Shown here: positions 54,401 to 63,991 of the stretch, piece after piece
Layout of the letters: the number at the start of each line of letters is the position of its first letter
How positions within the stretch are numbered: the first letter of the stretch is position 1
Source: Ciona intestinalis
Lineage: Eukaryota > Chordata > Ascidiacea > Phlebobranchia > Cionidae
Reading direction: 5' to 3'
DNA: 64,000 bases
Assembly: GCF_000224145.3 (NCBI RefSeq)
Contig: NC_020177.2
Location: forward strand, 3,704,965 to 3,768,964
Position numbers and translations under genes: made by a program
The notes under the pieces: generated by a model
What the model was told of the DNA's origin: nothing
The model's input: the letters and a program-made list of their open reading frames with translations, nothing else
Databases searched by the model: none

Positions 54401-57400
54401 AGCTCGCCTATAGCCTGTTAGATTAGCGTGAGCAAATATAGTACTGGCACGAGATTTTTGGTTACAGATTTGAGCTGAATCCCGAGTTGCCTCTATTAGC
54501 AAGTCGATGAGGGGCGGCAGATCGACTGATCTAAATATTTAATGAGTTTGTACACGACTCGAAGTTGGTCCGATGCAACATAGAAGATAAGAACACCGAT
54601 TGACATTTAGCCGACAGCCCTATAACCAAGCTATGGTGGTAAACTATATGATATCTTACCTGTGAAATTAGCACTGATGGTATACGGAATTACACCATGG
54701 GGCCATTTTCTCTCTTGTCGAGCAGTTGCAGCTCTACGAGTCCGTTTAAATACTTCCTCTGCTCTTTGTCGTCTGCTCTTGTACCGAAGTCGCCTGTGTC
54801 TATTCCTCCTTCGCCCTGTGACAAATGAAAACAAATTTTTAGATTGCATTTAGACTAATACTATTTCAAAGATATAACATTTAAATCTAAAACGACAATC
54901 CCTAACCAACTTAAGTTTTTTTTGCACTCAGTTTTCCAAACATTTCAGAATTTGTTGGTGTTTTATCTATCGAAAAATGACCAAGACTTTTATTTATCTA
55001 ACTTTGTAAGTAACTGATGTTTAACTAATACCTTTTCGTTTACGTTTTCTATTTCTACGCCCGCCCCTTCTGCGACCCGCCCTTGCTACGTCATCAATAT
55101 CCATGACGTCACTACGTCGTCTGGATACCTCTCGGTCAAGAACCAAAGATAGTTCTCGTAGATTTGGGATTCCTGTTCTTAATGTATCGCCGGTGGTTCG
55201 AACAGGCGTATTGGTACGGTTGCCTTGGCTTGAATTGTACGAAGCAAAAACCTGATACAGAGAATATGCAATGATAAAAATATGATGATTTGATTTAAAG
55301 CAACTGATAAGAATGGGGTAATAGGACAAATTTGACCTAAATCCCAAGTCTTTGAGGAAAAACCCAGTCATTCATTAAACTAAAATACTTTTTAAATAGA
55401 TTCCTATACATAGTGCAGTTTGTTCAGTTGAGATATAGTTATTCCAGTGCGATGACGTACCTCTGACGTCATGTTTGAAGGTGACGCCACGTCAAAATCT
55501 AAAGTTGCTTGTTGACGTTGAACGTTCTTTCTTGACTTTCTGTTCCGCCGTCTCTTTTTTCTTCCGCGCCCTTTTCTTCTCCGGCGGTTGGGGTTGGAGC
55601 TGGGACTTGGGGGTGAAGACATGACGTCACCGATTGGGGACCGGGTTGGGGTTGCCGGTGCTTTCCCGACGTTTTGAATGAAATCGTCGGCAGTTTCACC
55701 GAAGATATTTTCTACGTCTTCTTCATCTAAAGCAATGTCGCCAAGAAAAAGTCCTAAAAAATTAAGTTGTTTTTTAACAAGGTTGGATTTCTGATATTGG
55801 AGTTTCTAGAATTTAAGTTAATTCTGTTAACAATGTAATTAAATGTATTACAATGTTGGTTTAACCTTTAACGTGAGCTTAAATCATAAAGATTCGCATG
55901 TTTATATACCGGATTTTACAACTAATCTTTTACAACGCATTTAAATACAGGATATCCAGTCAATATTAATCCTATAAATTTCACATATAGATTGAATTCA
56001 AGCTACTGTATGCGTCCGATAAGAACAATGAAAGTTATACCACTTATACGTATCTGTTTATTGGTCAGAATGAAATTCGATTTTACTGCGTCGACCAAAC
56101 CAAGCTTCCGCACAAGCCTGGTAGCCTCGGTCGAAAATAATGTATATTGTACGAAATATCGACCAGTAAGTGTATATAGATTGCGGCGTAATGCAATCGC
56201 AGGATTTTGCCCAGTCTGTCTGGTACACAAAAAGTAGTATTACATAACCTACTATAAGTGAACGAGTGAAATTTATATTCCATTATTAGCTGAGACCTTT
56301 CTATGCTGAATTGTATTTAACAAATACCAAAGACAGTAGTTTTGTAACCTATCCTTTTCCCACCAATAAATTTACAAGTTACATGTTATTTCCTTTTGAT
56401 TAGAACATGGAAATACTGTATTTTGCGGGGTTTTGGCGGTTGGGCTATAAAATATACGTTTATGTGAGAATGTGTACACATATACACTGGTTATTTTGAA
56501 AAGTCTTGATTTGAATGGCAGTCACGGTCACGTGTGCCCAATACGTCACGGCCGGTGGCGATGTGACGTCACAAAAGTCGTCTACGTCACGGCTAAAGGT
56601 GGGGCTAGGTGAAAGGGTGGTCGTTTCAGTCGCGTGACAATCTTTCGCAGTGGCGATCTACCGAAAAATTGACAAACAAGACCAACAGAAGTTCGTAAAC
56701 GTGGGTTTGGCTTCCATTAAAGCAACCTAGCACCAATTTTGCGGATCGAAAACACTTTTTCTTGTGGGACAGGACTAAAATTTAAAGTTTAATTTGCTAT
56801 GTCCTTTAGACTTTCTGACTACAGTATTATATTTCAAAACCGTGTGTTTTAAAGCGAAAATGCAGGGAATGGTGTGAATCTAATTCTTGCAGTTTCAGCG
56901 ACCGATAATTAAAATAGGATTTGCTGTTTTTCGTACACTTTCTCACGCCGATTGTACAACTAGCTGTCGAAGTTATGGTAAGCTTATCCTAACGAACAAC
57001 GTCGATCAGTATAGACAGATGTAATTCCTTTCGGCAGATGCCATGATTTTTTGACTTTTAATGATTTTGACATTCTGATTTAAATTTCTTAAAATTTTTG
57101 AGCGTTAATAATAGGATTATTACTAGAATTATTGGTTCAACATTTTGGAACACAACTTTTTAGATGTTCTATAAAAGCGAGTTCATTTTTCGCCACGAAC
57201 CGACCACATTTTCCCACGCAAAAGCGATCAGTCACGTCGCTGCGACCTACAAGTGTTTTGCGACTAATTGCCGCTCGGAAACGGGCACACAGTGTATCGG
57301 ATGTCCGTAGCATTACAATCGACAGGTGCAGGTGTCCTGCTTTTGAGTGGCCGATTCGAGCACTCTTGGCAGACCGGTTAGCCATTAAAAGGATGCGCAA

Positions 57401-60400
57401 TTACAGCTTACAATGACATACCTAAAATTCATAGACGGTAGCGACAAGCACCACTGAAGGAAATTTGTTTGTCTCCCAAAATAAAACACTCTTTAAGCGA
57501 TTCGATTGCACGTTCTCTTGCCAACAGTCAACGAGGCAGAAACAGTTGCCAATCAAACAGTGCGCGTGCCATTAAAATACCGAGGCCAGTGCCATGCGCC
57601 TACGTCATCCGTAGCGTCATAGATAAAGCGCATTCTCTCCGGCAGTTAGTTCCGTGGCGGTTACACATCCTGGCCCGGGGTGCGAAATTACGACCGTGAG
57701 CTAACAATTTGTCTCAGCTCAGTTTACGAAAAGGTTGAAGGTGAATTTGTTCCCCGATTCGGTTCAAGGGCCTGCGAGAGTTTCTTGGACGACGGACAAT
57801 GTTGTGAGGGCTTCAAATAACCCAGAACTGTTGTCCTTTCAAGAAGGACAACTGTCAGTCAAGTCGACGGAAACGTTCCAGTCGTCAGTGTTGTATTTGT
57901 CGCAACGATTCGGTGAATGGATCTTTTTCACCTGACGACGCGCGCTCCAAGTGCGTCATTCCCAAACACGATTGAAATAGCCCGAACGCACGAACACACG
58001 GAAAGGGCGAAGTGTTTAGATTGACCAGCGTTAAAGGCTCCGGTATCTTGTACGCCGGAAAAGAAACGATTTTGGATGATACACAACCAAAAGCAAAGTA
58101 CACATACGGCCGGTTCAATCTTACAGTATCATATAGTGGTGTCCCGAGGTCGTGAAAGGCCTTTATGGAAAACCGACGGCGAGCATGAATAAGTTTTGTT
58201 GTCGCTGCAGTAGCCGCGCAACCACAACAAGTAATGAAGATAACCATGACGTCGCCAGATCGTTGTTTTGTTTTTAACTTACTTGGTACGTAGGAAGTCT
58301 CCTGCTGCGAATTTTCGCCACAACATGATCGCTTTTTTAAAGCGAAGACAGAGATCACGAGCGTTAAAATACAGCGTGGTTCTATAGGCCAAAGTCCATA
58401 CCACAAAACTTACAAGAAATACAAAAGAACAAATGAAAACCCATATGACGGTAAAGAGTGCGGCAATGTTATATCATTAAAAGTAATAGAAAAGTTCTTT
58501 AGGTTTATGACTACAGCTTTCTGGAAACAGAGTATGGACATTTATTAAAGCGGCTGTTGATGGTAAGCGGTCATTGAAAGCAGCGGTCATCATAAATGCA
58601 ATAAGAAAAAGACCTCGTAAAGTGAGATTCGCTTGTTCGGGTGGAATGCGTTAATATCAGTTACTTAAACGAGCGTGGCCGGCGTATTTAGTCGGTAAAT
58701 ATGGTAGGTGCACAATTTCTTTCAGCCGCAACGTACCTCTTGAACTGCGCAAATAAACGATGACATTCGACGATGCGACGATAAAGAATAAACTATGTAT
58801 TTGATCAGGTTAGCCATCGAAATGCGGGTTCCGATGCGCCATGATAAAGACACGGGGCGAAGTGAGTAACTTGGACGGCAAACACCTCGTCTCATGTATG
58901 ATGCTTATCGTAATTCGGAATCAGAATCCAAGAGACCGTGGAAATTGGATTCAGATTTTACCTTGTGCTTTCATGAGTCAACCGAGCACGATATGTGGGG
59001 CAAGAACTTGATTTTAAAAAGATGGTGATTTAATTTAACTGGAGTTTCCTATCCAGGTGCCCTCGCTGTCACTTTGTTATTGATTTCGCGACAGTGGGTT
59101 AACATAAGACGTCCATAAACAGAACAGACTGTGCAAAAGGTTGTGGCTAATTATAGACGTTTAACGGCGTTGGTGGATACGCTTTCCGATAATAAACTTT
59201 CACGGTTCAAATTCGCCGAGCGAGATTTTGCGAGATGGCCAAAAAGTTTAGGTATGCTTGCGTCAGAAAATCGAATTTTGCGGTCCAGGCAGCCATCGCA
59301 GTGAGCGACTGATTGAGATTGATGAGCACAAGGTTCCAACTACAGGGCAGCAGCGTAAGCCACACTCGCATATGATCGGATCGATTCGTTACTTCAAATG
59401 GTACAGGCTGCGTGCTTCGAATCGCAGATAAACATACGACTTTCAATGTATGGTGTTTTCCGCCTAATGGCCTTTATGAGCAGGACACCCACGAGTCGTG
59501 AGCGTTATATCATAACCTGTAACCCGAGCGTCATGGTAAACCAATTAACTTGCGTTGTATAAACAAATATTGTCGCGTTTTTACAGCAGAGCAACTTGAC
59601 CGAAGCGGCATAAATACACTGTACATGTGGGGTATACAGTGATGGAAAAATACAACTTATAAATCGAAAAATGGATATACCTGCTAGACCTAATGTATTA
59701 AAATTGTACAAGCGCATCTAAAATGTGAAGTTAATGTAAAATTCAGGTACATTCAAATATTATATGACTGTCGAGTTTAAATTGCAGCAACCACATGCAG
59801 CAACCGCTCCATTCATTGGGGAGCTTCAATAGAGAAAATAACCTTTGTCTATTATTGAGCGGGAAACACACTGAATAGATAGAAGAGTATATTTTATTTG
59901 AATTGGCGATATGGGAGCTTGAATAAACGGACACGGGCGCATGTAATGGCAACAAATTAGCGTCAACTGGTAAACAATATCAGCTAACTCGAGGAAGTGG
60001 GGATGCTATTATTGATGTGGCGGTTAAAGCTCGGTATACTTGAAAGCTGCAAGATTCTTTGAGAAACTGACAATGGGGCATCGCTATTGTTTATGATTGT
60101 ACACAATGTATGTCTATTGTTGCGGCGGTGTTTGAAGCGGCGGAAGTGCGGCAATCGTGGCTTTTAGCTTCCGACGTACAAACTTAATTGGCGGGCTGGG
60201 AGTTTGAACTATTATGTCACCTTGGACGGTTTTTTACCATTGATTGACCGCGCTTTGGGATTTTTTGTGCACAGCAGTTCAAGTCTACATGCGGCTTATA
60301 TTTATTGGCAGCTATATGCGCATATAATTATAAAAGCGATTGGTCTTCGCTGATAACGATTACTGTTTACTGATTACGGTCAAAAATGAGCGCGCGTCAA

Positions 60401-61805
60401 CAAAACAGTTTAAGCCGCTACAGATTTTAATGAATAGTTTGCGCTAATCCTTTAGTTTTGTTTACTTGTTGGGGTGGACTTTCATTAAAAACGAGCAACG
60501 CCGACCACGAAAGCCTTAAAAATAACAACAATAATTCAACAGATCGCCCTGGGAGAGCATAAGCTGCAAGGAAAACTACCGCCGGCATGTAGATAGTGGA
60601 TTACACGCGGACATCGCAAATAATCGTGCTTGCAACGTAGTGCTAATTACGATCAAGCCTGGGATCACATAATTAGGTGTAAATTGACTGGGAAGGGTTT
60701 TTAATAACAAGGGGATTCTTTTTAACCTTTAGGTTTTAAAACTTTGGCAGTGTAGTGCCTTGATAAATTTACACTCTGAAAATACGGGTCTATATCTAGC
60801 GTCGGTTTTGCATATACGCGACCTAATTAAAAACTGCCTTGTACTTAACTTCAAAATTAATAAAACTTACCAAAAAGAAACGGTTTATAAAAGGTTTTAG
60901 ATAAGATTGCCTTCTCGGGTTTTATAGCTACTCTAAAATATCGTTGATTATTTCCTAAAAACACGACTCTAAAATGTGGAATATTATGAGCTAGCTAACG
61001 GCGTATACATATTACCCAACCCTAAATGTATAAAGCTTGACCAGTGTATGTTACAACGAATACAGTGTATGTTACAACGAATACAGTACTTAGTTTTTAG
61101 TTCACAAATTAATCACCATTTGCCGTCTATTGAGACGATCAATCCACCATAATCTTGACATTATAAAATGAGTCAGCCGCGTTTTGAGGATTTTGAAAAT
61201 ACCGAGGTCTACGAGACCCCCGCATTGGTAAAATATCCCTTCTCCTAAATTTATGCTTACGCGCTGTTTCATCAAACGATATTTAGGCCACGAAAGTTCT
61301 ATATATGTAAACAATTCTTAACTGGGGTTAAGAGTTTTAAACAAACATTCAATACGTAATTCCTACTTTCCGGTCGATTTACCTATGTATGCCGTAATGT
61401 TTGCTAATACGGCCTTGTGTATAAAACTTTTACTGTCGTCCAAGCGTGTATCTTATGAGTAGCGTATGGGGATTTCTTTTACAAGTTTATTTGATTGATT
61501 GCTAAAACGCATCCCTGAAATTTCTTGAGTTTTAATGAAAGTGTTTTATACCACAAGTAATTTTAGTAAACCAACAGGTTAAGAATTCACTTACTAGCTT
61601 TGCATGGGTCCTTTGTATTGGCTAGGCTCTCTTCTGGTAAGTCTTCAAAAAGCGCCGGCGTCGATGAAAGCCTTTGCGTTGGCGATGGTACACTCTGGGC
61701 TGCTACCCCGACGCTGTAAGAAAACTCCCGCGGAAAAATGATCATCAGAATTACGGCAACGGCGGCCGAAAGTTCCCTTCTCCGTATCCTCATTGAAAAC
61801 GGCAT
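36337..61805 (-). CDS. tolloid: Tolloid/BMP1-type astacin metalloprotease, complete coding region
   Basis: A secreted zinc protease of the BMP1/tolloid family, whose members cleave Chordin-type BMP antagonists and procollagens. Twenty-two exons join in frame into 1140 codons plus TAA. Order by residue: signal peptide 1 to ~37, prodomain to RTRR at 266-269, astacin domain from Ala270 with [11 protein letters not shown] (His362, 366, 372) and Met-turn SIMHY (Tyr421), CUB1 ~472-584, CUB2 ~585-697, EGF1 ~699-737, CUB3 ~741-852, EGF2 ~853-894, CUB4 ~897-1008, CUB5 ~1010-1125, short tail. This is the full vertebrate mTLD/TLL layout. Human BMP1 is near 990 residues, and the excess here is a longer, very basic prodomain. 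Both EGF modules have a calcium-binding DEC start. Every exon junction was phase-checked. The extra copy of exons 5-7 at 29318-30234 is not part of the gene. Confidence 0.97.
36728..36823 (-). CDS. tolloid: Tolloid exon 21: CUB5
   Basis: Thirty-two codons in phase 0, TTGAAG to [26 protein letters not shown], ending GRFCGYE. Confidence 0.95.
36913..37030 (+). mobile_element. Family A MITE-like element, right half
   Basis: GTGTCGTGAGGATACGGTTA, TTTATTTACTACTAAATGGG, then CAATCTTACCCAAGCC. In tolloid intron 20. Confidence 0.55.
37055..37209 (-). CDS. tolloid: Tolloid exon 20: CUB5 first half
   Basis: One hundred and fifty-five bases, TTCCAG to [26 protein letters not shown], then ECDWVI and [12 protein letters not shown]. 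Confidence 0.95.
37391..37480 (+). repeat. Family B interspersed repeat
   Basis: In tolloid intron 19. CACCTCGTGCCCGCTTACGA then GTTGCCACATTTATAACTTT. Confidence 0.6.
37588..37801 (-). CDS. tolloid: Tolloid exon 19: CUB4 second half
   Basis: Two hundred and fourteen bases, TAACAG to [40 protein letters not shown], ending [10 protein letters not shown]. Confidence 0.97.
38030..38157 (-). CDS. tolloid: Tolloid exon 18: CUB4 first half
   Basis: One hundred and twenty-eight bases, TTCTAG to [26 protein letters not shown], then [13 protein letters not shown] and GHRVKL. Confidence 0.96.
38309..38458 (-). CDS. tolloid: Tolloid exon 17: EGF2
   Basis: One hundred and fifty bases, TTCTAG to [26 protein letters not shown], then [18 protein letters not shown]. 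Ends GCKE, completed to KEAGC by exon 18, exactly as in BMP1. Confidence 0.96.
39006..39202 (+). mobile_element. Family A MITE-like element, full length
   Basis: Clearest copy. Left end TATAATAGGGTGGGGGAAGA, right end CATCCTCCCCCACCCTACTA followed by TATA: good terminal inverted repeats about 30 bases long, total about 197 bases. No coding capacity. In tolloid intron 16. Confidence 0.85.
39357..39513 (-). CDS. tolloid: Tolloid exon 16: CUB3 second half
   Basis: One hundred and fifty-seven bases, TCGCAG to [24 protein letters not shown], then [12 protein letters not shown], ending DDTVAKR. Confidence 0.96.
39638..39740 (+). mobile_element. Family A MITE-like element, right half only
   Basis: GATATGGTTCTATAACTCTA, TTGTTTACCACGAAATGGGA, then CATCTTACCCCAACCCAC. 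The left half is missing. Confidence 0.55.
39789..39886 (+). repeat. Family B interspersed repeat
   Basis: In tolloid intron 15. Best copy: GTCCGCGTGGCGGAAAACGT, CACCTCGCATCCGCTTACGA, then GTTACCACGTATGTAAC. Confidence 0.65.
39942..40113 (-). CDS. tolloid: Tolloid exon 15: CUB3 first half
   Basis: One hundred and seventy-two bases, CCACAG to [26 protein letters not shown], then [19 protein letters not shown]. Confidence 0.96.
40456..40612 (-). CDS. tolloid: Tolloid exon 14: EGF1
   Basis: One hundred and fifty-seven bases, ATACAG to [24 protein letters not shown], then [21 protein letters not shown] calcium-binding EGF-like module. Confidence 0.96.
40771..40860 (-). repeat. Family B interspersed repeat, inverted
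   Basis: CACAAAGTTACAAATGTGGT then GAAACAGAACACC, the reverse of the other copies. In tolloid intron 13. Confidence 0.6.
41180..41333 (-). CDS. tolloid: Tolloid exon 13: CUB2 second half
   Basis: One hundred and fifty-four bases, GCACAG to [26 protein letters not shown], then [12 protein letters not shown]. Phase 1 out, into EGF1. Confidence 0.96.
41373..41572 (-). mobile_element. Family A MITE-like element, inverted
   Basis: In tolloid intron 12. ATAGTAGGTTGGGATAAAAT at the left, core TAGTAGTAAACAAAGAATAT, and CATCTTACCACACATCAGTA at the right. Confidence 0.65.
41635..41787 (-). CDS. tolloid: Tolloid exon 12: CUB2 first half
   Basis: Fifty-one codons in phase 0, AAACAG to [26 protein letters not shown], then [13 protein letters not shown]. 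Confidence 0.96.
41863..41950 (+). repeat. Family B interspersed repeat
   Basis: In tolloid intron 11. GCGAGGCAGGGCAATAACAG then CACCTCGGACCCGCTTACGA. Confidence 0.6.
42049..42158 (-). CDS. tolloid: Tolloid exon 11: CUB1 end
   Basis: One hundred and ten bases, TTCCAG to GTAAGA, encoding [20 protein letters not shown] and ending NGSGFRLR. Confidence 0.95.
42497..42561 (-). CDS. tolloid: Tolloid exon 10: CUB1
   Basis: Sixty-five bases, TTCACAG to GTAAGA, encoding [21 protein letters not shown] small exon confirmed by phase and the [12 protein letters not shown] motif. Confidence 0.94.
43031..43184 (-). CDS. tolloid: Tolloid exon 9: CUB1 first half
   Basis: One hundred and fifty-four bases from TTTCAG to GTAAAT. 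Encodes [20 protein letters not shown] and [20 protein letters not shown], the CUB signature SPNWP...C.W.I. Confidence 0.96.
43336..43539 (+). mobile_element. Family A MITE-like element, near full length
   Basis: In tolloid intron 8. Terminal inverted repeat: TACAGTAGGGTGGTTGAAGA at the left, and CATCTTG, a C run, then CACCCTACTATA at the right. Interior has CACCTTTAGCACATGATATC and AAAAGGTGTCCCATC. No transposase ORF. Confidence 0.8.
43623..43748 (-). CDS. tolloid: Tolloid exon 8: end of protease domain
   Basis: One hundred and twenty-six bases from ATTCAG to GTAAAC. Encodes [20 protein letters not shown], then [20 protein letters not shown], as in BMP1. Confidence 0.96.
43950..44057 (-). 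CDS. tolloid: Tolloid exon 7: Met-turn
   Basis: One hundred and eight bases from CTTCAG to GTAAAT. Ends [25 protein letters not shown] is the astacin Met-turn with its zinc-associated Tyr. Confidence 0.97.
44083..44250 (+). mobile_element. Family A MITE-like element
   Basis: Fills most of tolloid intron 6. Starts TAATTGTAGGGGTAAGATGG and ends GTTTTACCCCACACTACTAC, an imperfect terminal inverted repeat. It is also present in the misplaced contig at about 29418-29585. Confidence 0.65.
44279..44457 (-). CDS. tolloid: Tolloid exon 6: zinc-binding active site
   Basis: One hundred and seventy-nine bases from ATCACAG to GTGAGA. Starts [20 protein letters not shown]. Contains [19 protein letters not shown]: three zinc His and the catalytic Glu of the astacin motif HExxHxxGFxH. 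Confidence 0.98.
44756..44873 (-). CDS. tolloid: Tolloid exon 5: astacin domain
   Basis: One hundred and eighteen bases from TTGCAG to GTAATC, encoding [18 protein letters not shown], then [20 protein letters not shown]. It matches the N-terminal astacin lobe of BMP1 closely. Confidence 0.96.
44913..44996 (+). repeat. Diverged ~85-base direct repeat, left end of the 3.35-kb segment
   Basis: AACTGTAATAAGTTGCGTGA ... AATACAG resembles AACTGTAATAAATTACGTGA ... AATACAG at 48150-48234, at the other end of the same segment. Confidence 0.6.
44918..48287 (+). repeat. 3.35-kb segment, copy 1
   Basis: Lies in tolloid intron 4 and is about 99% identical by eye to 48415-51767, with roughly 35 differences including small indels. 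It ends at a gap. No protein family is recognisable in it. Its small open frames (for example 45693-46025) are preserved only because the whole segment is duplicated. Confidence 0.95.
48150..48234 (+). repeat. Diverged ~85-base direct repeat, right end of the 3.35-kb segment
   Basis: Partner of 44913-44996. A third and fourth copy occur with segment copy 2, near 48415 and 51630. Confidence 0.6.
48288..48412. other. Assembly gap, 125 N
   Basis: Run of N exactly between the two copies of the 3.35-kb segment. Confidence 0.99.
48415..51767 (+). repeat. 3.35-kb segment, copy 2
   Basis: Direct repeat of copy 1, starting TGTAATAAGTTGCGTGAATC and ending GTGGGTC, after which unique intron follows. 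Confidence 0.95.
51768..54659 (-). other. Tolloid intron 4, part nearest exon 4
   Basis: Contains one inverted family A element (53588-53771). Open frames here, including 52380-52778 on the plus strand, are unrecognised and not called. Confidence 0.55.
53588..53771 (-). mobile_element. Family A MITE-like element, inverted and diverged
   Basis: Starts TTGGGGTACAATGG and ends CTAACCCCACAGTACTACAT, with internal poly-A/T-rich core resembling other copies read in reverse. Confidence 0.5.
54660..54815 (-). CDS. tolloid: Tolloid exon 4: furin site and start of protease domain
   Basis: One hundred and fifty-six bases from GTCACAG to GTAAGA. Contains KRTRR, a proprotein-convertase type site, then [20 protein letters not shown] and NFTG. 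The last part equals the start of mature BMP1 (AATSRPERVWPDGVIP). Confidence 0.96.
55032..55251 (-). CDS. tolloid: Tolloid exon 3: prodomain
   Basis: Two hundred and twenty bases from TATCAG to GTATTA. Encodes [20 protein letters not shown], later [17 protein letters not shown], and ends in Arg/Lys clusters ([15 protein letters not shown]). Phase 0 in, phase 1 out. Confidence 0.88.
55461..55753 (-). CDS. tolloid: Tolloid exon 2: prodomain
   Basis: Two bases plus 97 codons from TTTTTAG to GTACGT. Begins [17 protein letters not shown], a conserved prodomain motif of BMP1/tolloid proteins. It later has a strongly basic run, [19 protein letters not shown]. Confidence 0.93.
56527..56590. promoter_or_regulatory. 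Cluster of CRE and E-box motifs in tolloid intron 1
   Basis: Within 64 bases: CACGTG (56529-56534), TACGTCA (56542-56548), perfect palindrome TGACGTCA (56564-56571) and TACGTCA (56583-56589). CRE-type sites bind CREB/ATF/bZIP factors, and CACGTG binds bHLH factors. The enhancer role is inference. Confidence 0.45.
61042..61083 (+). repeat. 21-base tandem duplication
   Basis: CAGTGTATGTTACAACGAAT plus A, present twice head to tail. Confidence 0.95.
61595..61805 (-). CDS. tolloid: Tolloid exon 1: signal peptide
   Basis: Starts [12 protein letters not shown], then hydrophobic core [11 protein letters not shown] (about residues 14-24). Ends [10 protein letters not shown] at donor GTAAGT in phase 1. 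KDPCKA followed in exon 2 by [11 protein letters not shown] matches the BMP1 N-terminus. An in-frame ATG at 62048 would add 81 residues before the hydrophobic core, so the internal ATG is preferred. Confidence 0.88.
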
Positions 61806-62770
61806 TCTAGTGTTCGTTTTAGAAATCCGATGACGGTTACAGTTTTTATTTGTACTGGTGACCTGCACCGTTTCGTATATAGTTTTTGTAACTGACTTTG
61901 AAACTTTGCTCTTAAGTTCTGCACTGCAGAAATTTTGTCCGCTGTAGAATGTTTCAGTCTTTCGAAATTGTTTGCACTTGCAATTATTTGCCTCTTTTAC
62001 CAGCCCTGTATGGGTCGTTGTCACTACCATTCTGATGGCGTGTGGCAAGCGCAGTTAACATATATCGCACTTGGGACTATCGCTTCTTCTACTCACTTAC
62101 TACTCAGTTACGAACGTCAGTCATGGCTCTTGTCTTTCCAAAACCCGCACTCGAAAAAAGAATCTTGCGCATTCTCCTTTTTTCCTTCAGACAAACACGC
62201 CAGCCACGCGCTCGTCTTATACCGCAGGCAGAGCTTTTCCGGCGTTCCCCTAATGTTAATCAGCAATAAAATAAACGCCAGAATCAATACGGTTTAGTAA
62301 TTAATCGAGACCACTTAGTACTATTACTCGAAAGTGTATAGCGCTATATAAACAAGTAGAGTATAACTGAATCACTCAAGAAACAACTCCGAATACAACA
62401 CACACATACAAGTTTTCCTAATACACACATAAGTCTATTTCCTGTTAGCCATATCTCCAATAACCGAATATGAACGCATTCCCCCTCCAAAACGTGTTTA
62501 TTCTGCTATAATCCGGCACTGGCACACTATATTTTATAAATCTTTGATCATCTCTACGCGAAGATTGTCGAATGAACGCAATACGACCTGCATTTATTAT
62601 TTAACATCCAATCACAAGTTCATTTTAGTTGGCACTGCCAAATAATGCGAACCGATCGAACATAATCGAGCTATGCTGGGTGGTGGTAATGAACTATTTG
62701 AAGATCTTTCCTTCCGAACCAGTTGTCTTTAGTTAAACGACTGTCGTTTTATCGTTATTTTGCAATTTTC

Positions 62771-62894
62771 TATATAGTAGTTTGGGGAAAGACGAGACAC
62801 CTTTAGCACATAATATTCAAATATTCTCATCGTGTTTTAAACAAGCAACAACGGACTATGTTCTCTGTCCCATCTTTCCCCACCTTACTATATA
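62771..62894 (+). mobile_element. Family A MITE-like element, internally deleted
   Basis: TATATAGTAGTTTGGGGAAA and CACCTTTAGCACATAATATT at the left, GTCCCATCTTTCCCCACCTT then ACTATA at the right. Only about 124 bases, so the centre is lost. Confidence 0.7.
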
Positions 62895-63871
62895 TATATA
62901 TTAATATCTTGCATTATGTTTAAAAAGGCAACTAAAATATCCTTTATCATATTTTATGCACAAACCGATATATGTTGTGTGGTCTAAATTCTCAACATAT
63001 TTTCGCCTTCGCGGTTACGGAACAGCAGGAGTCCTATCTTACACACATTGTGTACTAACCACCAAATTACATGCTGTCAGACGTTGGTCAGCAAGCCAAA
63101 CCGGCGCCTGTGTTTTTGTACCTACAAGACACCTATGGTTATCGGAGATTAAGTTATGCTGAATTTGGGAAAGCGGAAATTTTAGCAAAGTCGGTCTTGT
63201 TTTCAGTGGACAAGGGCTCTAGTGTGGTAAATTCATACATTAAAATCCATGTTAGCTGTTACATACGATTTAATAGTCCCTTAGTGAACTGCGATTTACC
63301 AGCCATATATGCTATCTCGAATGTGAGTCAAAGTACAACCTATGTAAAGCAAAACTTTTAAAATTCGTTCTATATATGAGGTCCATGTGGTCTATGAAAC
63401 AGTTTTAAACAGTTTAGAATGAGAAACACTTTAAACTTACTAAAACCACGCTGTAATATCTAGCGCTAGCCTACTAATTAAAAACCTTTCATTTTCGGTT
63501 TAAAGATTTTAAAGCTCTTTCTCAATTAGCGTGTTTCATGATGAATTTGGCGAAATGTTATATTGGAAAACATTTCAAAAGGAGCACTCTGTAAACCGTT
63601 TAAATGAGACATCGCTGCTATTTATAGAAATTACATTCACCGATTTTAGCGACCAAAGCAGCGCAAAGCAGGAGCGATTGGTCAATTGAATAACTAAAGT
63701 TGTTCCTACCTCGCTTCGACATAAATTATTAAACTACCACTGACAAATTTGTTCAATTTAAATTCATTATTTCACTGGAAACAAATCAACAGAATGTAAA
63801 GACTTACTATGACGAAGTAATGAAAATATATGTTTGAATTTGGGTGCATTTCAATAACAATTGACCATTGT

Positions 63872-63991
63872 TACGTCACTATATGGAACTATGTATTCTT
63901 ACATTGTAAAAGAAAACTGTTAATACATTGTTACGTCACAATACCGAACCCGAGAGTCAGGAAATGACTGCCTTCGTACTAAATGACGTCA
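63872..63991. promoter_or_regulatory. Three CRE-like sites upstream of tolloid
   Basis: CATTGTTACGTCAC occurs twice exactly 60 bases apart (TACGTCA at 63872-63878 and 63932-63938), and palindromic TGACGTCA lies at 63984-63991. Function is inference. Confidence 0.3.

Larger units (their letters stand above)
55754..61594 (-). other. Tolloid intron 1, no gene seen
   Basis: A 5.8-kb intron. It holds the CRE/E-box cluster at 56527-56590 and a 21-base tandem duplication at 61042-61083. The 173-codon minus frame at 57885-58406 has no recognisable domain and is not called. Confidence 0.6.

Noticed and set aside
57885..58406. 173-codon minus-strand open frame in tolloid intron 1
   Set aside because: No recognisable domain, irregular composition, no splice or promoter context. 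Length alone is not enough.
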